From: Ptiloglossa arizonensis
Taxonomy: Eukaryota > Arthropoda > Insecta > Hymenoptera > Colletidae
Reading direction: 5' to 3'
Assembly (NCBI RefSeq): GCF_051014685.1
Contig: NW_027478515.1
Span: 868,001-932,000, forward strand
Length of the DNA stretch: 64,000 bases
The notes under the pieces are model-generated. The model ran no database searches, had not been told where the DNA came from, and saw only the letters and a list, made by a program, of their open reading frames with translations. Of this stretch, positions 9,629-23,345 are shown in pieces (the stretch's first letter is position 1; every line of letters begins with the position of its first letter). A program made the position numbers and the translations under genes.

Positions 9629-12600
9629 TGAAAGTAGAAACTCGCCCGATTACAACGGTATGCGTACTTTTCCCCTAGGCCGTTCTAGTTATTCGTTTCG
9701 AGCATCAGAACTGCGAAAATTTTGAGTTTCTCAAGCGTTTCTTACATCCAAACTGCCATATCTCGCGAACGGATTGACCAATCCGCAAAATTTCTGTTGC
9801 ATCTGAAAGTAGAAACTCGCCCAATTACAACGGTATGCGTACTTTTCCCCTAGCCCGTTCTAGTTATTCGTTTCGAGCAACAGAACTGCGAAAATTTTGA
9901 GTTCTTCAAGCGTTGCTTACCTCCAAACTGCCATATCTCGCGAACGGATTGACCAATCCGCAAAATTCCTGTTGCATCTGAAAGTAGAAACTCGCCCGAT
10001 TACAACGGTGTGCGTACTTTTCCCCTAGGCCGTTCTAGTTATGCTTGTCGAGCATCAGAACTGCGAAGATTTTGAGTTTCTCGAGCGTTTCTTACCTCCA
10101 AACTGCCATATCTCGCGAACGGATTGACCAATCCGCAAAATTTCTGTTGCATCTGAAAGTAGAAACTCGCCCGATTACAACACTATGCGTACTTTTCCCC
10201 TAGGCCGTTCTAGTTATTCGTTTCGAGCATCAGAACTGCGAAAATTTTGAGTTTCTCAAGCGTTTCTTACCTCCAAACTGCCATATCTCGCGAACGGATT
10301 GACCAATCCGCAAAATTTCTGTTGCATCTGAAAGTAGAAACTCGCCCGATTACAACGGTATGCGTACTTTTCCCCTAGCCCGTTCTAGTTATTCGTTTCG
10401 AGCAACAGAACTGCGAAAATTTTGAGTTTTTCAAGCGTTGCTTACCTCCAAACTGCCATATCTCGCGAACGGATTGACCAATCCGCAAAATTTCTGTTGC
10501 ATCTGAAAGTAGAAACTCGCCCGATTACAACGGTATGCGTACTTTTCCCCTAGGCCGTTCTAGTTATTCGTTTCGAGCATCAGAACTGCGAAGATTTTGA
10601 GTTTCTCGAGCGTTTCTTACATCCAAACTGCCATATCTCGCGAACGGATTGACCAATCCGCAAAATTTCTGTTGCATCTGAAAGTAGAAACTCGCCCGAT
10701 TACATCGGTGTGCGTACTTTTCCCCTAGGCCGTTCTAGTTATGCTTGTCGAGCATCAGAACTGCGAAAATTTTGAGTTTCTCAAGCGTTTCTTACCTCCA
10801 AACTGCCACATCTCGCGAACGGATTGACCAATCCGCAAAATTTCTGTTGCATCTGAAAGTAGAAACTCGCCCGATTTCAACGGTGTGCGTACTTTTCCCC
10901 TAGGCCGTTCTAGTTATGCTTGTCGAGCATCAGAACTGCGAAAATGTTGAGTTTCTCGAGCGTTTCTTACCTCGAAACTGCCATATCTCGCGAACGGATT
11001 GACCAATCCGCAAAATTTCTGTTGCATCTGAAAGTAGAAATTCGCCCGATTACAAATGTATGCGTACTTTTCCCCTAGCCCGTTCTAGTTATTCGTTTCG
11101 AGCATCAGAACTGCGAAGATTTTGAGTTTCTCGAGCGTTTCTTACATGCAAACTGCCATATCTCGCGAACGGATTGACCAATCCGCAAAATTTCTATTGC
11201 ATCTGAAAGTAGAAATTCGCCCGATTACAACTGTATGCGTACTTTTCCCCTAGCCCGTTCTAGTTATTCGTTTCGAGCAACAGAACAGCGAAAATTTTGA
11301 GTTTCTCAAGCGTTGCTTACCTCCAAACTGCCATATCTCGCGAACGGATTGACCAATCCGCAAAATTTCTGTTGCATCTGAAAGTAGAAACTCGCCCGAT
11401 TACATCGGTGTGCGTACTTTTCCCCTAGGCCGTTCTAGTTATGCTTGTCGAGCATCAGAACTGCGAAAATTTTGAGTTTCTCAAGCGTTTCTTACCTCCA
11501 AACTGCCATATCTCGCGAACGGAATGACCAATCCGCAAAATTTCTGTTGCATCTGAAAGTAGAAACTCGCCCGATTACAACGGTGTGCGTACTTTTCCCC
11601 TAGGCCGTTCTTGTTATTCGTTTCGAGCATCAGAACCGCGAAAATTTTGTGTTTCTGAAGCGTTTCTTACATCCAAACTGCCACATCTCGCGAACGGATT
11701 GACCAATCCGCAAAATTTCTGTTGCATCTGAAAGTAGAAACTCGCCCGATTACAACGGTATGCGTACTTTTCCCCTAGGCCGTTCTAGTTATTCGTTTCG
11801 AGCATCAGAACTGCGAAAATTTTGAGTTTCTCAAGCGTTTCTTACATCCAAACTGCCATATCTCGCGAACGGATTGACCAATCCGCAAAATTTCTGTTGC
11901 ATCTGAAAGTAGAAACTCGCCCAATTACAACGGTATGCGTACTTTTCCCCTAGCCCGTTCTAGATATTCGTTTCGAGCAACAGAACTGCGAAAATTTTGA
12001 GTTCTTCAAGCGTTGCTTACCTCCAAACTGCCATATCTCGCGAACGGATTGACCAATCCGCAAAATTCCTGTTGCATCTGAAAGTAGAAACTCGCCCGAT
12101 TACAACGGTGTGCGTACTTTTCCCCTAGGCCGTTCTAGTTATGCTTGTCGAGCATCAGAACTGCGAAGATTTTGAGTTTCTCGAGCGTTTCTTACCTCCA
12201 AACTGCCATATCTCGCGAACGGATTGACCAATCCGCAAAATTTCTGTTGCATCTGAAAGTAGAAACTCGCCCGATTACAACACTATGCGTACTTTTCCCC
12301 TAGGCCGTTCTAGTTATTCGTTTCGAGCATCAGAACTGCGAAAATTTTGAGTTTCTCAAGCGTTTCTTACCTCCAAACTGCCATATCTCGCGAACGGATT
12401 GACCAATCCGCAAAATTTCTGTTGCATCTGAAAGTAGAAACTCGCCCGATTACAACGGTATGCGTACTTTTCCCCTAGCCCGTTCTAGTTATTCGTTTCG
12501 AGCAACAGAACTGCGAAAATTTTGAGTTTCTCGAGCGTTTCTTACATCCAAACTGCCATATCTCGCGAACGGATTGCCCAATCCGCAAAATTTCTGTTGC

Positions 12601-13128
12601 ATCTGAAAGTAGAAATTCGCCCGATTACAAATGTATGCGTACTTTTCCCCTAGCCCGTTCTAGTTATTCATTTCGAGCAACAGAACTGCGAAAATTTTGA
12701 GTTTCTCAAGCGTTGCTTACCTCCAAACTGCCATATCTCGCGAACGGATTGACCAATCCGCAAAATTTCTGTTGCATCTGAAAGTAGAAACTCGCCCGAT
12801 TACAACGGTGTGCGTACTTTTCCCCTAGGCCGTTCTAGTTATGCTTGTCGAGCATCAGAACTGCGAAAATTTTGAGTTTCTCGAGCGTTTCTTACCTCCA
12901 AACTGCCATATCTCGCGAACGGATTGACCAATCCGCAAAATTTCTGTTGCATCTGAAAGTAGAAACTCGCCCGATTACAACACTATGCGTACTTTTCCCC
13001 TAGGCCGTTCTAGTTATTCGTTTCGAGTATCACAACTGCGAAAATTTTGAGTTTCTCAAGCGTTTCTTACTTCCGAACTGCCATATCCTGCGAACGGATT
13101 GACCAATCCGCAAAATTTCTGTTGCATC
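9590..13128. repeat. 20-monomer (3,500-bp) tandem duplication, copy 2
   Basis: Direct continuation of copy 1. The junction can lie anywhere in 9,590-9,628, where both flanks are identical. Similarity ends at 13,129, where CATCTC replaces CATCTG. Confidence 0.92.
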
Positions 13129-16100
13129 TCAAAGTAGAAACTCGCCCGATTACAACACTATGCGTACTTTTCCCCTAGGCCGTTCTAGTTATTCGTTTCG
13201 AGCATCAGAACTGCGAAAATTTTGAGTTTCTCAAGCGTTTCTTACTTCCAAACTGCCATATCTCGCGAACGGATTGACCAATCCGCAAAATTTCTGTTGC
13301 ATCTGAAAGTAGAAACTCGCCCGATTACAACGGTATGCGTACTTTTCCCCTAGCCCGTTCTAGTTATTCGTTTCGAGCAACAGAACTGCGAAAATTTTGA
13401 GTTTTTCAAGCGTTGCTTACCTCCAAACTGCCGTATCTCGCGAACGGATTGACCAATCCGCAAAATTTCTGTTGCATCTGAAAGTAGAAACTCGCCCGAT
13501 TACAACGGTATGCGTACTTTTCCCCTAGCCCATTCTAGTTATTCGTTTCGAGCATCAGAACTGCGAAAATTTTGAGTTTCTCAAGCGTTGCTTACCTCCA
13601 AACTGCCATATCTCGCGAACGGATTGACCAATCCGCAAAATTTCTGTTGCATCTGAAAGTAGAGACTCGCCCGATTACAACGGTGTGCGTACTTTTCCCC
13701 TAGGCCGTTCTAGTTATTCGTTTCGAGCATCAGAACTGCGAAAATTTTGAGTTTCTCGAGCGTTTCTTACATCCAAACTGCCATATCTCGCGAACGGATT
13801 GACCAATCCGCAAAATTTCTGTTGCATCTGAAAGTAGAAATTCGCCCGATTACAACTGTATGCGTACTTTTCCCCTAGCCCGTTCTAGTTATTCGTTTCG
13901 AGCAACAGAACTGCGAAAATTTTGAGTTTCTCAAGCGTTGCTTACCTCCAAACTGCCATATCTCGCGAACGGATTGACCAATCCGCAAAATTTCTGTTGC
14001 ATCTGAAAGTAGAAACTCGCCCGATTACAACGGTGTGCGTACTTTTCCCCTAGGCCGTTCTAGTTATGCTTGTCGAGCATCAGAACTGCGAAAATTTTGA
14101 GTTTCTCAAGCGTTTCTTACCTCCAAACTGCCATATCTCGCGAACGGAATGACAAATCCGCAAAATTTCTGTTGCATCTGAAAGTAGAAACTCGCCCGAT
14201 TACAACGGTGTGCGTACTTTTCCCCTAGGCCGTTCTAGTTATGCTTGTCGAGCATCAGAACTGCGAAAATTTTGAGTTTCTCAAGCGTTTCTTACCTCCA
14301 AACTGCCATATCTCGCGAACGGATTGACCAATTCGCAAAATTTCTGTTGCATCTGAAAGTAGAAACTCGCCCGATTACAACGGTGTGCGTACTATTCCCC
14401 TAGGCCGTTCTAGTTATTCGTTTCGAGCATCAGAACTGCGAAAATTTTGAGTTTCTCGAGCGTTTCTTACATCCAAACTGCCATATCTCGCGAACGGATT
14501 GACCAATCCGCAAAATTTCTGTTGCATCTGAAAGTAGAAATTCGCCCGATTACAAATGTATGCGTACTTTTCCCCTAGCCCGTTCTAGTTATTCGTTTCG
14601 AGCAACAGAACTGCGAGAATTTTGAGTTTCTCAAGCGTTGCTTACATCCAAACTGCCATATCTCGCGAACGGATTGACCAATCCGCAAAATTTCTGTTGC
14701 ATCTGAAAGTAGAAACTCGCCCGATTACAACGGTATGCGTACTTTTCCCCTAGCCCGTTCTAGTTATTCGTTTCGAGCATCAGAACTGCGAAAATTTTGA
14801 GTTTCTCAAGCGTTGCTTACCTCCAAACTGCCATATCTCGCGAACGGATTGACCAATCCGCAAAATTTCTGTTGCATCTGAAAGTAGAAACTCGCCCGAA
14901 AACAACGGTGTGCGTACTTTTCCCCTAGGCCGTTCTAGTCATGCTTGTCGAGCATCAGAACTGCGAAAATTTTGAGTTTCTCGAGCGTTTCTTACCTCCA
15001 AACTGCCATATCTCGCGAACGGATTGACCAATCCGCAAAATTTCTGTTGCATCTGAAAGTAGAAATTCGCCCGATTACAAATGTATGCGTACTTTTCCCC
15101 TAGCCCGTTCTAGTTATTCGTTTCGAGCAACAGAACTGCGAAAATTTTGAGTTTCTCAAGCGTTGCTTACATCCAAACTGCCATATCTCGCGAACGGATT
15201 GACCAATCCGCAAAATTTCTGTTGCATCTGAAAGTAGAAATTCGCCCGATTACAACTGTATGCGTACTTTTCCCCTAGCCCGTTCTAGTTATTCGTTTCG
15301 AGCAACAGAACTGCGAAAATTTTGAGTTTCTCAAGCGTTGCTTACCTCCAAACTGCCATATCTCGCGAACGGATTGACCAATCCGCAAAATTTCTGTTGC
15401 ATCTGAAAGTAGAAACTCGCCCGATTACAACGGTGTGCGTACTATTCCCCTAGGCCGTTCTAGTTATTCGTTTCGAGCATCAGAACTGCGAAAATTTTGA
15501 GTTTCTCGAGCGTTTCTTACATCCAAACTGCCATATCTCGCGAACGGATTGACCAATCCGCAAAATTTCTGTTGCATCTGAAAGTAGAAATTCGCCCGAT
15601 TACAAATGTATGCGTACTTTTCCCCTAGCCCGTTCTAGTTATTCGTTTCGAGCAACAGAACTGCGAAAATTTTGAGTTTCTCAAGCGTTGCTTACATCCA
15701 AACTGCCATATCTCGCGAACGGATTGACCAATCCGCAAAATTTCTGTTGCATCTGAAAGTAGAAACTCGCCCGATTACAACGGTATGCGTACTTTTCCCC
15801 TAGCCCGTTCTAGTTATTCGTTTCGAGCATCAGAACTGCGAAAATTTTGAGTTTCTCAAGCGTTGCTTACCTCCAAACTGCCATATCTCGCGAACGGATT
15901 GACCAATCCGCAAAATTTCTGTTGCATCTGAAAGTAGAAACTCGCCCGATTACAACGGTGTGCGTACTTTTCCCCTAGGCCGTTCTTGTTATTCGTTTCG
16001 AGCATCAGAACTGCGAAAATTTTGTGTTTCTCAAGCGTTTCTTACATCCAAACTGCCATATCTCGCGAACGGATTGACCAATCCGCAAAATTTCTGTTGC

Positions 16101-17148
16101 ACCTGAAAGTAGAAACTCGCCCAATTACAACGGTATGCGTCCTTTCCCCTAGCCCGTTCTAGTTATTCATTTCGAGCAACAGAACTGCGAAAATTTTGAG
16201 TTTTTCAAGCGTTGCTTACCTCCAAACTGCCATATCTCGCGAACGGATTGACCAATCCGCAAAATTTCTGTTGCATCTGAAAGTAGAAACTCGCCCGAAA
16301 ACAACGGTGTGCGTACTTTTCCCCTAGGCCGTTCTAGTCATGCTTGTCGAGCATCAGAACTGCGAAAATTTTGAGTTTCTCGAGCGTTTCTTACCTCCAA
16401 ACTGCCATATCTCGCGAACGGATTGACCAATCCGCAAAATTTCTGTTGCATCTGAAAGTAGAAATTCGCCCGATTACAAATGTATGCGTACTTTTCCCCT
16501 AGCCCGTTCTAGTTATTCGTTTCGAGCAACAGAACTGCGAAAATTTTGAGTTTCTCAAGCGTTGCTTACATCCAAACTGCCATATCTCGCGAACGGATTG
16601 ACCAATCCGCAAAATTTCTGTTACATCTGAAAGTAGAAATTCGCCCGATTACAACTGTATGCGTACTTTTCCCCTAGCCCGTTCTAGTTATTCGTTTCGA
16701 GCATCAGAACTGCGAAAATTTTGAGTTTCTCAAGCGTTTCTTACTTCCAAACTGCCATATCTCGCGAACGGATTGACCAATCCGCAAAATTTCTGTTGCA
16801 TCTCAAGGTAGAAACTCGCCCGATTACAACACTATGCGTACTTTTCCCCTAGGCCGTTCTAGTTATTCGTTTCGAGCATCAGAACTGCGAAAATTTTGAG
16901 TTTCTCAAGCGTTTCTTACTTCCAAACTGCCATATCTCGCGAACGGATTGACCAATCCGCAAAATTTCTGTTGCATCTCAAAGTAGAAACTCGCCCGATT
17001 ACAACACTATGCGTACTTTTCCCCTAGGCCGTTCTAGTTATTCGTTTCGAGCATCAGAACTGCGAAAATTTTGAGTTTCTCGAGCGTTTCTTATATCCAA
17101 ACTGCCATATCTCGCGAACGGATTGACCAATCCGCAAAATTTCTGTTG
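13129..17148. repeat. Mixed-subtype segment with short in-register copies
   Basis: No gene. It contains E pairs, A, H, F and G monomers in shuffled order. Two internal copies are visible: 14,334-14,898 matches 15,384-15,948 (six monomers apart, sharing GTACTATTCCCC), and 14,810-15,302 matches 16,209-16,701 (eight monomers less one base apart, sharing CGCCCGAAAACAACGG and AGTCATGCTTGTCG). The canonical 10-mer is not intact here. Confidence 0.78.
16139..16143. other. Single-base deletion shifting the register
   Basis: GCGTACTTTTCCCC is reduced to GCGTCCTTTCCCC. Monomer starts become 174 modulo 175 downstream. Confidence 0.93.
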
Positions 17149-17673
17149 CATCTGAAAGTAGAAACTCGCCCGATTACAACGGTGTGCGTACTTTTCCCCT
17201 AGGCCGTTCTAGTTATGCTTGTCGAGCATCAGACCTGCGAAAATTTTGAGTTTCTCAAGCGTTTCTTACCTCCAAACTGCCATATCTCGCGAACGGAATG
17301 ACCGATCCGCAAAATTTCTGTTGCATCTGAAAGTAGAAACTCGCCAAATTACAACGGTATGCGTACTTTTCCCCTAGCCCGTTCTAGTTATTCGTTTCGA
17401 GCAACAGAACTGCGAAAATTTTGAGTTTTTCAAGCGTTGCTTACCTCCAAACTGCCATATCTCGCGAACGGATTGACCAATCCGCAAAATTTCTGTTGCA
17501 TCTGAAAGTAGAAACTCGCCCAATTACAACGGTATGCGTACTTTTCCCCTAGCCCGTTCTAGTTATTCGTTTCGAGCAACAGAACTGCGAAAATTTTGAG
17601 TTTTTCAAGCGTTGCTTACCTCCAAACTGCCATATCTCGCGAACGGATTGACCAATCCGCAAAATTTCTGTTG
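17149..17673. repeat. 525-bp trimer, unit 1
   Basis: B1-like monomer with GGAATGACCGATCCGC, then an A monomer with CGCCAAATTAC, then an A monomer with CGCCCAATTAC. The GACCGATCC change appears only in this local family. Confidence 0.9.
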
Positions 17674-18198
17674 CATCTGAAAGTAGAAACTCGCCCGATT
17701 ACAACGGTGTGCGTACTTTTCCCCTAGGCCGTTCTAGTTATGCTTGTCGAGCATCAGAACTGCGAAAATTTTGAGTTTCTCAAGCGTTTCTTACCTCCAA
17801 ACTGCCATATCTCGCGAACGGAATGACCGATCCGCAAAATTTCTGTTGCATCTGAAAGTAGAAACTCGCCAAATTACAACGGTATGCGTACTTTTCCCCT
17901 AGCCCGTTCTAGTTATTCGTTTCGAGCAACAGAACTGCGAAAATTTTGAGTTTTTCAAGCGTTGCTTACCTCCAAACTGCCATATCTCGCGAACGGATTG
18001 ACCAATCCGCAAAATTTCTGTTGCATCTGAAAGTAGAAACTCGCCCAATTACAACGGTATGCGTACTTTTCCCCTAGCCCGTTGTAGTTATTCGTTTCGA
18101 GCAACAGAACTGCGAAAATTTTGAGTTTTTCAAGCGTTGCTTACCTCCAAACTGCCATATCTCGCGAACGGATTGACCAATCCGCAAAATTTCTGTTG
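17674..18198. repeat. 525-bp trimer, unit 2
   Basis: Same three monomers in the same order. It differs from unit 1 by AGAACTGCG for AGACCTGCG and by CCCGTTGTAG for CCCGTTCTAG in the last monomer. Confidence 0.9.
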
Positions 18199-18723
18199 CA
18201 TCTGAAAGTAGAAACTCGCCCGATTACAACGGTGTGCGTACTTTTCCCCTAGGCCGTTCTAGTTATGCTTGTCGAGCATCAGAACTGCGAAAATTTTGAG
18301 TTTCTCGAGCGTTTCTTACCTCCAAACTGCCATATCTCGCGAACGGAATGACCGATCCGCAAAATTTCTGTTGCATCTGAAAGTAGAAACTCGCCAAATT
18401 ACAACGGTATGCGTACTTTTCCCCTAGCCCGTTCTAGTTATTCGTTTCGAGCAACAGAACTGCGAAAATTTTGAGTTTTTCAAGCGTTGCTTACCTCCAA
18501 ACTGCCATATCTCGCGAACGGATTGACCAATCCGCAAAATTTCTGTTGCATCTGAAAGTAGAAACTCGCCCAATTACAACGGTATGCGTACTTTTCCCCT
18601 AGCCCGTTGTAGTTATTCGTTTCGAGCAACAGAACTGCGAAAATTTTGAGTTTTTCAAGCGTTGCTTACCTCCAAACTGCCATATCTCGCGAACGGATTG
18701 ACCAATCCGCAAAATTTCTGTTG
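18199..18723. repeat. 525-bp trimer, unit 3
   Basis: Same order again, with CTCGAGCG in the first monomer and the CCCGTTGTAG marker shared only with unit 2. Units 2 and 3 are therefore the most recent pair. Confidence 0.9.
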
Positions 18724-20370
18724 CATCTGAAAGTAGAAACTCGCCCGATTACAACGGTGTGCGTACTTTTCCCCTAGGCCGTTCTAGTTATGCTTGTCGA
18801 GCATCAGAACTGCGAAAATTTTGAGTTTCTCGAGCGTTTCTTACTTCCAAACTGCCATATCTCGCGAACGGATTGACCAATCCGCAAAATTTCAGTTGCA
18901 TCTGAAAGTAGAAACTCGCCCAATTACAACGGTATGCGTACTTTTCCCCTAGCCCGTTCTAGTTATTCGTTTCGAGCAACAGAACTGCGAAAATTTTGAG
19001 TTTTTCAAGCGTTGCTTACCTCCAAACTGCCATATCTCGCGAACGGATTGACCAATCCGCAAAATTTCTGTTGCATCTGAAAGTAGAAACTCGCCCGATT
19101 ACAACGGTGTGCGTACTTTTCCCCTAGGCCGTTCTAGTTATGCTTGTCGAGCATCAGAACTGCGAAAATTTTGAGTTTCTCGAGCGTTTCTTACCTCCAA
19201 ACTGCCATATCTCGCGAACGGATTGACCAATCCGCAAAATTTCTGTTGCATCTGAAAGTAGAAACTCGCCCGATTACAACACTATGCGAACTTTTCCCCT
19301 AGGCCGTTCTAGTTATTCGTTTCGAGCATCAGAACTGCGAAAATTTTGAGTTTCTCAAGCGTTTCTTACTTCCAAACTGCCATATCTCGCGAACGGATTG
19401 ACCAATCCGTAAAATTTCTGTTGCATCTCAAAGTAGAAACTCGCCCGATTACAACACTATGCGTACTTTTCCCCTAGGCCGTTCTAGTTATTCGTTTCGA
19501 GCATCAGAACTGCGAAAATTTTGAGTTTCACAAGCGTTTCTTACCTCCAAACTGCCATATCTCGCGAACGGATTGAACAATCCGCAAAATTTCTGTTGCA
19601 TCTGAAAGTAGAAACTCGCCCGATTACAACGGTATGCGTACTTTTCCCCTAGCCCGTTCTAGTTATTCGTTTCGAGCATCAGAACTGCGAAAATTTTGAG
19701 TTTCTCAAGCGTTGCTTACCTCCAAACTGCCATATCTCGCGAACGGATTGACCAATCCGCAAAATTTCTGTTGCATCTGAAAGTAGAAACTCGCCCGATT
19801 ACAACGGTGTTCGTACTTTTCCGCTAGGCCGTTCTAGTTATTCGTTTCGAGCATCAGAACTGCGAAAATTTTGAGTTTCTCGAGCGTTTCTTACATCCAA
19901 ACTGCCATATCTCGCGAACGGATTGACCAATCCGCAAAATTTCTGTTGCATCTGAAAGTAGAAATTCGCCCGATTACAAATGTATGCGTACTTTTCCCCT
20001 AGCCCGTTCTAGTTATTCGTTTCGAGCAACAGAACTGCGAGAATTTTGAGTTTCTCAAGCGTTGCTTACATCCAAACTGCCATATCTCGCGAACGGATTG
20101 ACCAATCCGCAAAATTTCTGTTGCATCTGAAAGTAGAAACTCGCCCGATTACAACGGTATGCGTACTTTTCCCCTAGCCCGTTCTAGTTATTCGTTTCGA
20201 GCATCAGAACTGCGAAAATTTTGAGTTTCTCAAGCGTTGCTTACCTCCAAACTGCCATATCTCGCGAACGGATTGACCAATCCGCAAAATTTCTGTTGCA
20301 TCTGAAAGTAGAAACTCGCCCGAAAACAACGGTGTGCGTACTTTTCCCCTAGGCCGTTCTAGTCATGCTT
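18724..20370. repeat. Segment after the trimers
   Basis: No gene. B2-A-B2 continues the trimer theme without the GACCGATCC marker, followed by an E pair, an A/H-type monomer, F with GGTGTTCG and CCGCTAGG, G with TGCGAGAATTTT, and H. The part from 19,826 copies 14,402-14,978, 5,424 bp away (31 monomers less one base), and shares GCGAGAATTTT and CGAAAACAACGG. Confidence 0.78.
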
Positions 20371-22564
20371 GTCGAGCATCAGAACTGCGAAAATTTTGAG
20401 TTTCTCAAGCGTTTCTTACTTCCAAACTGCCATATCTCGCGAACGGATTGACCAATCCGCAAAATTTCTGTTGCATCTCAAAGTAGAAACTCGCCCGATT
20501 ACAACACAATGCGTACTTTTCCCCTAGGCCGTTCTAGTTATTCGTTTCGAGCATCAGAACTGCGAAAATTTTGAGTTTCTCAAGCGTTTCTTACTTGCAA
20601 ACTGCCATATCTCGCGAACGGATTGACCAATCCGCAAAATTTCTGTTGCATCTGAAAGTAGAAACTCGCCCGATTAGAACGGTATGCGTACTTTTCCCCT
20701 AGCCCGTTCTAGTTATTCGTTTCGAGCAACAGAACTGCGAAAATTTTGAGTTTTTCAAGCGATGCTTACCTCCAAACTGCCATATCTCGCGAACGGATTG
20801 ACCAATCCGCAAAATTTCTGTTGCATCTGAAAGTAGAAACTCGCCCGATTACAACGGTATGCGTACTTTTCCCCTAGCCCGTTCTAGTTATTCGTTTCGA
20901 GCATCAGAACTGCGAAAATTTTGAGTTTCTCAAGCGTTTCTTACTTCCAAACTGCCATATCTCGCGAACGGATTGACCAATCCGCAAAATTTCTGTTGCA
21001 TCTGAAAGTAGAAACTCGCCCGATTACAACACTATGCGTACTTTTCCCCTAGGCCGTTCTAGTTATTCGTTTCGAGCATCAGAACTGCGAAAATTTTGAG
21101 TTTCTCAAGCGTTTCTTACCTCCAAACTGCCATATCTCGCGAACGGAATGACCAATCCGAAAAATTTCTGTTGCATCTGAAAGTAGAAACTCGCCCGATT
21201 ACAACGGTGTGCGTACTTTTCCCCTAGGCCGTTCTTGTTATTCGTTTCGAGCATCAGAACCGCGAAAATTTTGTGTTTCTCAAGCGTTTCTTACATCCAA
21301 ACTGCCACATCTCGCGAACGGATTGACCAATCCGCAAAATTTCTGTTGCATCTGAAAGTAGAAACTCGCCCGATTACAACGCTATGCGTACTTTTCCCCT
21401 AGGCCGTTCTAGTTATTCGTTTCGAGCATCAGAACTGCGAAAATTTTGAGTTTCTCAAGCGTTTCTTACATCCAAACTGCCATATCTCGCGAACGGATTG
21501 ACCAATCCGCAAAATTTCTGTTGCATCTGAAAGTAGAAACTCGCCGGATTACAACGGTATGCGTACTTTTCCCCTAGCCCGTTCTAGTTATTCGTTCCGA
21601 GCAACAGAACTGCGAAAATTTTGAGTTTTTCAAGCGTTGCTTACCTCCAAACTGCCATATCTCGCGAACGGATTGACCAATCCGCAAAATTTCTGTTGCA
21701 TCTGAAAGTAGAAACTCGCCAGATTACAACGGTGTGCGTTCTTTTCCCCTAGGCCGTTCTAGTTATGCTTCTCGAGCATCAGAACTGCGAAAATTTTGAG
21801 TTTCTCGAGCGTTTCTTACCTCCAAACTGCCATATCTCGCGAACGGATTGACCAATCCGCAAAATTTCTGTTGCATCGGAAAGTAGAAACTCGCCCGATA
21901 ACAACGGTATGCGTACTTTTCCCCTAGCCCGTTCTAGTTATTCGTTTCGAGCATCAGAACTGCGAAAATTTTGAGTTTCTCAAGCGTTTCTTACTTCCAA
22001 ACTGCCATATCTCGCGAACGGATTGACCAACCCGCAAAATTTCTGTTGCATCTGAAGGTAGAAACTCGCCCGATTACAACGGTATGCGTACTTTTCCCCT
22101 AGGCCGTTCTAGTTATTCGTTTCGAGCATCAGAACTGCGAAAATTTTGAGTTTCTCAAGCGTTTCGTACCTCCAAACTGCCATATCTCGCGAACGGATTG
22201 ACCAATCCGCAAAATTTCTGTTGCATCTGAAAGTAGAAACTCGCCCGATTACAACGGTATGCGTACTTTTCCCCTAGCCCGTTCTAGTTATTCGTTTCGA
22301 GCAACAGAACTGCGAAAATTTTGAGTTTTTCAAGCGTTGCTTACCTCCAAACTGCCATATCTCGCGAACGGATTGACCAATCCGCAAAATTTCTGTTGCA
22401 TCTGAAAGTAGAAACTCGCCCGATTACAACGGTGTGCCTACTTTTCCCCTAGGCCGTTCTAGTTATGCTTCTCGAGCATCAGAACTGCGAAAATTTTGAG
22501 TTTCTCGAGCGTTTCTTACCTCCAAACTGCCATATCTCGCGAACGGATTGACCAATCCGCAAAA
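20371..22564. repeat. Block copied 17 monomers downstream, copy 1
   Basis: It matches 23,346-25,538 at 2,975 bp (2,974 after a deletion in the second copy). Shared rare markers are ACACAATGCG, GATTAGAACGG, AAGCGATGC, CCGAAAAATTTC, CTCGCCGGATT, TTCGTTCCGAGC and GCGTTCTTTTCC. It holds E-E-A-H-E-B1/E-C-D-A-B2 and following monomers. Confidence 0.9.
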
Positions 22565-23256
22565 TTTCTGTTGCATCGGAAAGTAGAAACTCGCCCGATT
22601 ACAACGGTATGCGTACTTTTCCCCTAGCCCGTTCTAGTTATTCGTTTCGAGCATCAGAACTGCGAAAATTTTGAGTTTCTCAAGCGTTTCTTACTTCCAA
22701 ACTGCCATATCTCGCGAACGGATTGACCAACCCGCAAAATTTCTGTTGCATCTGAAGGTAGAAACTCGCCCGATTACAACGGTATGCGTACTTTTCCCCT
22801 AGGCCGTTCTAGTTATTCGTTTCGAGCATCAGAACTGCGAAAATTTTGAGTTTCTCAAGCGTTTCGTACCTCCAAACTGCCATATCTCGCGAACGGATTG
22901 ACCAATCCGCAAAATTTCTGTTGCATCTGAAAGTAGAAACTCGCCCGATTACAACGGTATGCGTACTTTTCCCCTAGCCCGTTCTAGTTATTCGTTTCGA
23001 GCAACAGAACTGCGAAAATTTTGAGTTTTTCAAGCGTTGCTTACCTCCAAACTGCCATATCTCGCGAACGGATTGACCAATCCGCAAAATTTCTGTTGCA
23101 TCTGAAAGTAGAAACTCGCCAGATTACAACGGTGTGCGTACTTTTCCCCTAGGCCGTTCTAGTTATGCTTCTCGAGCATCAGAACTGCGAAAATTTTGAG
23201 TTTCTCGAGCGTTTCTTACCTCCAAACTGCCATATCTCGCGAACGGATTGACCAAT
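21741..23256. repeat. Four-monomer (700-bp) tandem duplication
   Basis: 21,741-22,556 aligns with 22,441-23,256 at 700 bp. Shared markers are GCATCGGAAAG, GACCAACCCGC, CTGAAGGTAG and TTTCGTACCTCC. One difference is CGATAACAACGG in the first against CGATTACAACGG in the second. This second 4-mer has no counterpart in the copy at 23.3-25.5 kb. Confidence 0.88.
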
Positions 23257-23345
23257 CAGCAAAATTTCTGTTGCATCTAAAAGTCGAAACTCGCCCGATT
23301 ACAACACTATGCGTACTTTTCCCCTAGGCCGTTCTAGTTATTCGT

